Shown here: positions 6,519-9,510 of the stretch, one piece after another
Layout: every line of letters starts with the position of its first letter
Position numbering within the stretch: the first letter of the stretch is position 1
Source: Phycisphaeraceae bacterium
GTDB taxonomy: Bacteria > Planctomycetota > Phycisphaerae > Phycisphaerales > Phycisphaeraceae
DNA: 9,510 bases
Assembly (NCBI GenBank): GCA_029260695.1
Contig: JAJDCT010000201.1
Location: forward strand, 1-9,510
Direction: 5' to 3'
Translations under genes and position numbers: made by a program
Notes under the pieces: model-generated
Databases searched by the model: none
What the model saw: the letters and a program-made list of their open reading frames with translations, nothing else
What the model was told of the DNA's origin: nothing

Positions 6519-8015
6519 TCACCACCTGCGACGACTGCAGATCAGACATCCCACCATAATGATCGCCAATGTCCCCGGCTCGGGGATCGGCTGGTAGATG
6601 ACTTCCCACACCCGGTCCGTCGCAGCGGACAAACCATCGGGGTTTTGGCGGACGTGCGGCGCGTTGGCGGCGATGCCACCGTAGATATATCCAAGCAGAT
6701 CGCCGGCTTCCAGGACATCCTGCTTAATCACGCCGTTGTCATAGGTCTGGACCCCATCGGCGAGGAAGAACTCGGCGTTGGAACCGAAACGGACCAGGTT
6801 GCCCGACCCGTCGAGCACCTCGGGGAACTCGCCGAGGAAGTGCTGGCCGTACTGCCCGGCCCCATCGATACGCACCGCTGAGATCTGGCTGGTGTTAGGC
6901 AAGCCGTTGTCTATCACAAGTGTGTCGTTGGCCTCGTCGTATTCCGCGAGGGTGATCCCGCCGAGAAGGACCTCCACCATCTCGCCTTGGTTCTCGGAGT
7001 AGACGCCGAGCTTCGCGGAGTGGTAGCCATTCATTGCCTGCTTGAATGTCGAGGGGTCGGTGGGGTCGGCCATAGTGGGTTCACCGGTGGCGCCAATCTC
7101 CACAGGCACGGTCCATGCGCCGAAGCTGTTAGTAAAGACGCCCGACAACGCGACGATGCCCTCCTCGACACTACCACCGCCATCCGGCCTAATCACGGGG
7201 AAGACGTTCAGATCGCGTCGGCGGTATTCTTCGGCGGGGGTCGTCGCGCTGGCATTGGTGACGCTGAGGTTGACGCCGTCGTCGACTATCGCGAACCGGC
7301 GGACCTGCTTGGTGTACTGCCCGTTGCTCCCCGGCGTGTAACTGCCGACGAAGTTTTGACCGAAGACCAGCTGCATCTGCCCGCCCATCTCATACATGGC
7401 GCCGCCGGTGACTTTGAACATCGGGTCGCTGATCTGGCGGACGTGGTCCGACGCGGTCCCCGTGCCGCTGATAACCCAATCGGTCAGGCCCGGCAGGTCG
7501 ATGGACGTCAGCCGGTCAAATGTCTCGAAATTGAACAGCGCCCCGGCGGAGCTGACACCGTACCCGCCGGTCAGGTAGAGCCGGTCGCCGACCTGCTGGA
7601 ACTGATTATTTGTCGTACTCAGTGAAGCGATCTCGACGCTACTGAAACCGCCGTCGACACCCTCGATCGATCGACTCCAGGTCTGCTGAGTCAGCGGGTC
7701 GATGACCCAGACCTCCCGATTGGCCGAGGCCTCGGGGAAGTTTAGCACACCGATGTTCTCAAAGCCATGCAACCCGTTGGTCCGGCCGCCGATGATGACC
7801 CACTTGCCGTTGTGCTCCCCGGCCGCGAAGGAGTGGAGCGTCGGGACCACCGCCTGCCCCATGTTGTGGGGCCGCAGATCGACCCCGAAGCCAAGCCCCC
7901 CGTTCTGGACCGGTGACACGGCCGCGGTCTGGTTCGCCGCCTGTGCTATCGGGCTGAGGACCAAACTTGCAAATAGAACCAACCACAACCCGACTAATCT
8001 TCTTCTCAATCGCAT
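6519..8015 (-). CDS. Secreted kelch-like beta-propeller protein with PEP-CTERM tail
   Basis: 498 residues from ATG 8015. The frame is open further upstream to a possible ATG at 8177, but 8015 is chosen: it has a GAGGAG site 7 nt upstream and opens directly into a signal peptide (MRLRRRLVGLWLVLFASLVL..., cleavage after AQA, residue 26), while the extra 54 residues are Arg/Trp-rich and look non-coding. The mature part has kelch-type strands such as GKWVIIGGRTNGLHGF (70-85), RLYLTGGYGVSS (145-156) and MQLVFGQNFVGSY (214-226), then EEYRRRDLNVFPVIRPDG (262-279) and MNGYHSAKLGVY (328-339). From memory these resemble a family of kelch-like proteins of Bacteroidota, which there carry type IX secretion tails. 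The end IPEPGTLAIIMVGCLICSRR, then RW, is a PEP-CTERM tail with two cysteines in the helix, which is unusual. No dockerin part is present, unlike both neighbours. Function is unknown; binding or sensing at the surface is a guess. Confidence 0.85.
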   Translation of the reverse strand: MRLRRRLVGLWLVLFASLVLSPIAQAANQTAAVSPVQNGGLGFGVDLRPHNMGQAVVPTLHSFAAGEHNGKWVIIGGRTNGLHGFENIGVLNFPEASANREVWVIDPLTQQTWSRSIEGVDGGFSSVEIASLSTTNNQFQQVGDRLYLTGGYGVSSAGALFNFETFDRLTSIDLPGLTDWVISGTGTASDHVRQISDPMFKVTGGAMYEMGGQMQLVFGQNFVGSYTPGSNGQYTKQVRRFAIVDDGVNLSVTNASATTPAEEYRRRDLNVFPVIRPDGGGSVEEGIVALSGVFTNSFGAWTVPVEIGATGEPTMADPTDPSTFKQAMNGYHSAKLGVYSENQGEMVEVLLGGITLAEYDEANDTLVIDNGLPNTSQISAVRIDGAGQYGQHFLGEFPEVLDGSGNLVRFGSNAEFFLADGVQTYDNGVIKQDVLEAGDLLGYIYGGIAANAPHVRQNPDGLSAATDRVWEVIYQPIPEPGTLAIIMVGCLICSRRRW

Positions 8016-8022
8016 CCACCTA

Positions 8023-8028
8023 CTCCTC
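8023..8028 (-). promoter_or_regulatory. Shine-Dalgarno site deciding the start of the kelch-like gene
   Basis: On the minus strand GAGGAG lies 7 nt before ATG 8015. It is the clearest ribosome-binding site in the window and argues against the upstream ATG at 8177. Confidence 0.75.
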
Positions 8029-8213
8029 GAAAATTGATCGCTCACCCACCTCAAGCGACAGCACCCCAGAGACATACATGACCTTAACCACCGGCGCGAA
8101 GCCTGGGTTTCTCTCCCTCCGATTCGTTTTAATTCACCCCACGCGCGTCCGTGCCACTGCCGTCGGATCACACACACCCATGTTGAGCAGAACCAACCTG
8201 ATTCAACAACGAC

Positions 8214-9510
8214 TCACCGCCGACGTCGGAGCATGGCCAGACCACCGAGGCCCAGCAGGCTCAGGCTGGCGGGTTCAGGGATACTCGAATTGCCGGCCGG
8301 CAGCGTGCCCGCGTTCCAGTTGCCCAGGACGACATTCAGATCCTCGATACCGACGAAGCCGTCGCCTGAGGGGTCGCCTGCCGAAAGGTCGCCCGCGGCG
8401 ACATTCGTATTCCAAACACCCAGCACGATATTCAGGTCCGTGATCCCGACGAACCCATCACCGTCCAGGTCGCCGATGAGTATGGCGCTCAGCGAAACGC
8501 CATCGATATGGATCGCGCCGTTGTTGTTATTGAGCTGCCGAAACGAGAAGCTTAACCGGGCCTCCACCGCGCCGGAGGGTGCGATGTCGAGGATCTGATG
8601 TGCCAACCATACGTCCTCGGCCGTGGTGCCATCCGCGATCAGTATCGATGTCTCACCCAGGAATTCAGCTGAACCAAGCGCTGCGCCGAAGACACTGTAG
8701 TACTCCAGTTTCATGAAGACTTCGTTGTCCTTGCCAGACAGCGTGTCCTGACTGCGGATAAAGGCGCTGGCGTCGGCGGCAATCTCCATGCCTTCGGTGA
8801 CGGCGATCCCCTGGAACGCGCCGGTGAAGTTTTCTGCCCCGCTGAACTCCCCGAAGATCTTCAACGAATGCGTGCCTGTGAGCACGGCCTCGGACCGGGC
8901 ACTTGCGTTTGTGCCAAACGTGGTCCAATCCGCTAACGATCCGCCAGAGTCGTCGAAACCGCCGTTGGACAACGCGGTGGGGGGCGGGCCGACCGGGCCG
9001 GTCGGGTTGATAGACAGGATCTGCCCGTTAATCAGGACGACGTAGAGCTCGCCGTTGGCGTCCTCACCGAAACTCACGGGTTGATTCAGGCCCGCACTCC
9101 CGGGGGCGAGCAGCAGTTGCTCGAATTGGCCGGTCGCCAGGTCGCCGGCGAACAGGCGCTGGCTGGTAACCACTTCACCGCCCGCGAAGTCGGCAAAGAT
9201 GTATTTGCCCTGGAGCGCGGGGATGTTGCTGCCGCGGTAGACGAACCCGCCGGTGACCGAGGCGCCGTCCTGATGGTCGTACTCAAACACGGGAGGCGTG
9301 ATGCCGTTGGCCGTGGCAAAGACGTCCCCGACATCCGGTGTCAGGTTAAAGCCATCAACCTGGTCAATGAGGAACGAGCCTTCCATCGTGGGCCAACCGA
9401 AGTTGCCGCCGTTAGTCGAGACGTTGACCTCTTCGATGTTGAAGTGCCCGACCTCGCCGACGATCACGTCCCCGGTCACTTGGTCAACGCTGACACGCCA
9501 GGGGTTGCGG
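8214..9510 (-). CDS. Sorbosone/glucose dehydrogenase-like (PQQ-type) protein with jelly-roll-like, dockerin-like and PEP-CTERM domains, 5' partial
   Basis: The frame is open through base 9510, so the N-terminus is missing; 431 complete codons are visible and the GTG at 9479 is internal. Residue 1 here is the Arg at 9507-9509. RNPWRVSVD (1-9) is the family's conserved RNPWR motif, followed by TGDVIVGEVGHFNIEEVN, GWPTMEGS (39-46), YDHQDGASVTGGFVYRG (77-93), GKYIFADFAGGEV (101-113) and GELYVVLINGQILSI (153-167). This is the C-terminal part of the six-bladed propeller of soluble PQQ-dependent aldose/sorbosone dehydrogenases (GSDH, PF07995-like). A proline linker leads to a beta-sandwich domain (about 179-345, beginning ALSNGGFDDSGG) like CBM4/9-type jelly rolls. 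Dockerin-like repeats (346-400) and a PEP-CTERM tail (409-431) complete it. The likely role is periplasmic or surface sugar oxidation, but PQQ and calcium ligands in the missing part cannot be checked. The kelch-like gene starts 198 nt downstream on the same strand. Confidence 0.87.
   Translation of the reverse strand, partial: RNPWRVSVDQVTGDVIVGEVGHFNIEEVNVSTNGGNFGWPTMEGSFLIDQVDGFNLTPDVGDVFATANGITPPVFEYDHQDGASVTGGFVYRGSNIPALQGKYIFADFAGGEVVTSQRLFAGDLATGQFEQLLLAPGSAGLNQPVSFGEDANGELYVVLINGQILSINPTGPVGPPPTALSNGGFDDSGGSLADWTTFGTNASARSEAVLTGTHSLKIFGEFSGAENFTGAFQGIAVTEGMEIAADASAFIRSQDTLSGKDNEVFMKLEYYSVFGAALGSAEFLGETSILIADGTTAEDVWLAHQILDIAPSGAVEARLSFSFRQLNNNNGAIHIDGVSLSAILIGDLDGDGFVGITDLNIVLGVWNTNVAAGDLSAGDPSGDGFVGIEDLNVVLGNWNAGTLPAGNSSIPEPASLSLLGLGGLAMLRRRR
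8217..8474 (-). repeat. Dockerin-like plus PEP-CTERM C-terminal cassette, copy 2
   Basis: The last 86 codons of the dehydrogenase-like protein have loops GDLDGDGFVGITDLN and GDPSGDGFVGIEDLN, then SIPEPASLSLLGLGGLAMLR and RRR. Length and loop spacing equal those of copy 1, and the second loop shares the Ser substitution. Confidence 0.85.

Noticed and set aside
6987..7625. 212-codon plus-strand frame inside the kelch-like gene
   Set aside because: Shadow of the minus-strand gene; Val/Asp/Ala-rich with no motif.
8016..8177. Upstream 54-residue extension of the kelch-like protein
   Set aside because: Arg/Trp/Cys-rich, placed before a good Shine-Dalgarno site and signal peptide at 8015; it is probably leader DNA.
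8016..8213. TGGCACG on the minus strand as a sigma-54 -24 element
   Set aside because: The required TTGC-type -12 element is missing at the proper distance.

Overview
The window looks like chromosomal DNA from a Planctomycetota bacterium, most likely class Phycisphaerae. Four things point there: GC-rich DNA; several secreted proteins ending in a PEP-CTERM sorting tail (PEP motif, hydrophobic helix, arginine cluster); two of these tails preceded by a dockerin-like double EF-hand; and a secretin with a TPR-type N-terminus and a glycine-run insert. Most genes lack a clear Shine-Dalgarno site. The taxonomy is inferred from gene content only. I see no rRNA, tRNA, CRISPR array, insertion sequence or phage gene.

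Layout. (1) Bases 1-2454, + strand: a secretin-family outer-membrane channel protein whose 5' end lies outside the window, closed by a strong intrinsic terminator (2484-2514). (2) 2654-3775, - strand: a polytopic polyprenyl-phosphate N-acetylhexosamine-1-phosphate transferase of the WecA/TagO family. (3) 3843-4391, + strand: a four-helix membrane protein of unknown function, divergent from gene 2 across a 67-nt gap. (4) 4535-6511, + strand: a secreted GHL10-type glycoside hydrolase with a carbohydrate-binding-like domain, dockerin-like repeats and a PEP-CTERM tail. (5) 6519-8015, - strand: a secreted kelch-like protein with a PEP-CTERM tail, convergent with gene 4 and separated from it by 7 nt. 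(6) 8214 to beyond 9510, - strand: the C-terminal part of a sorbosone/glucose dehydrogenase-like (PQQ-type) protein with a jelly-roll-like domain, dockerin-like repeats and a PEP-CTERM tail.

Gaps: no gene-free stretch exceeds 300 nt. 2455-2653 holds the terminator and otherwise nothing I can support, apart from a weak hairpin (TGTGCCG at 2568-2574 with CGGCACA at 2590-2596). 3776-3842 is a short divergent promoter region without a convincing hexamer pair. 4392-4534 holds a candidate promoter, an inverted repeat and a weak candidate terminator. 8016-8213 holds the Shine-Dalgarno site of gene 5 and no clear promoter.

Common theme: envelope and surface biology. The secretin would form an outer-membrane pore, the transferase would start a lipid-linked glycan, and genes 4-6 encode exported proteins with a sorting tail thought to be read by an exosortase-type system that is often linked to exopolysaccharide. 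No exosortase and no other secretion-system part is present here, so any functional link among these genes is inference. The most notable structure is a pair of near-equivalent 86-residue dockerin plus PEP-CTERM C-termini on two unrelated enzymes (60/86 identical, ungapped, by hand alignment).
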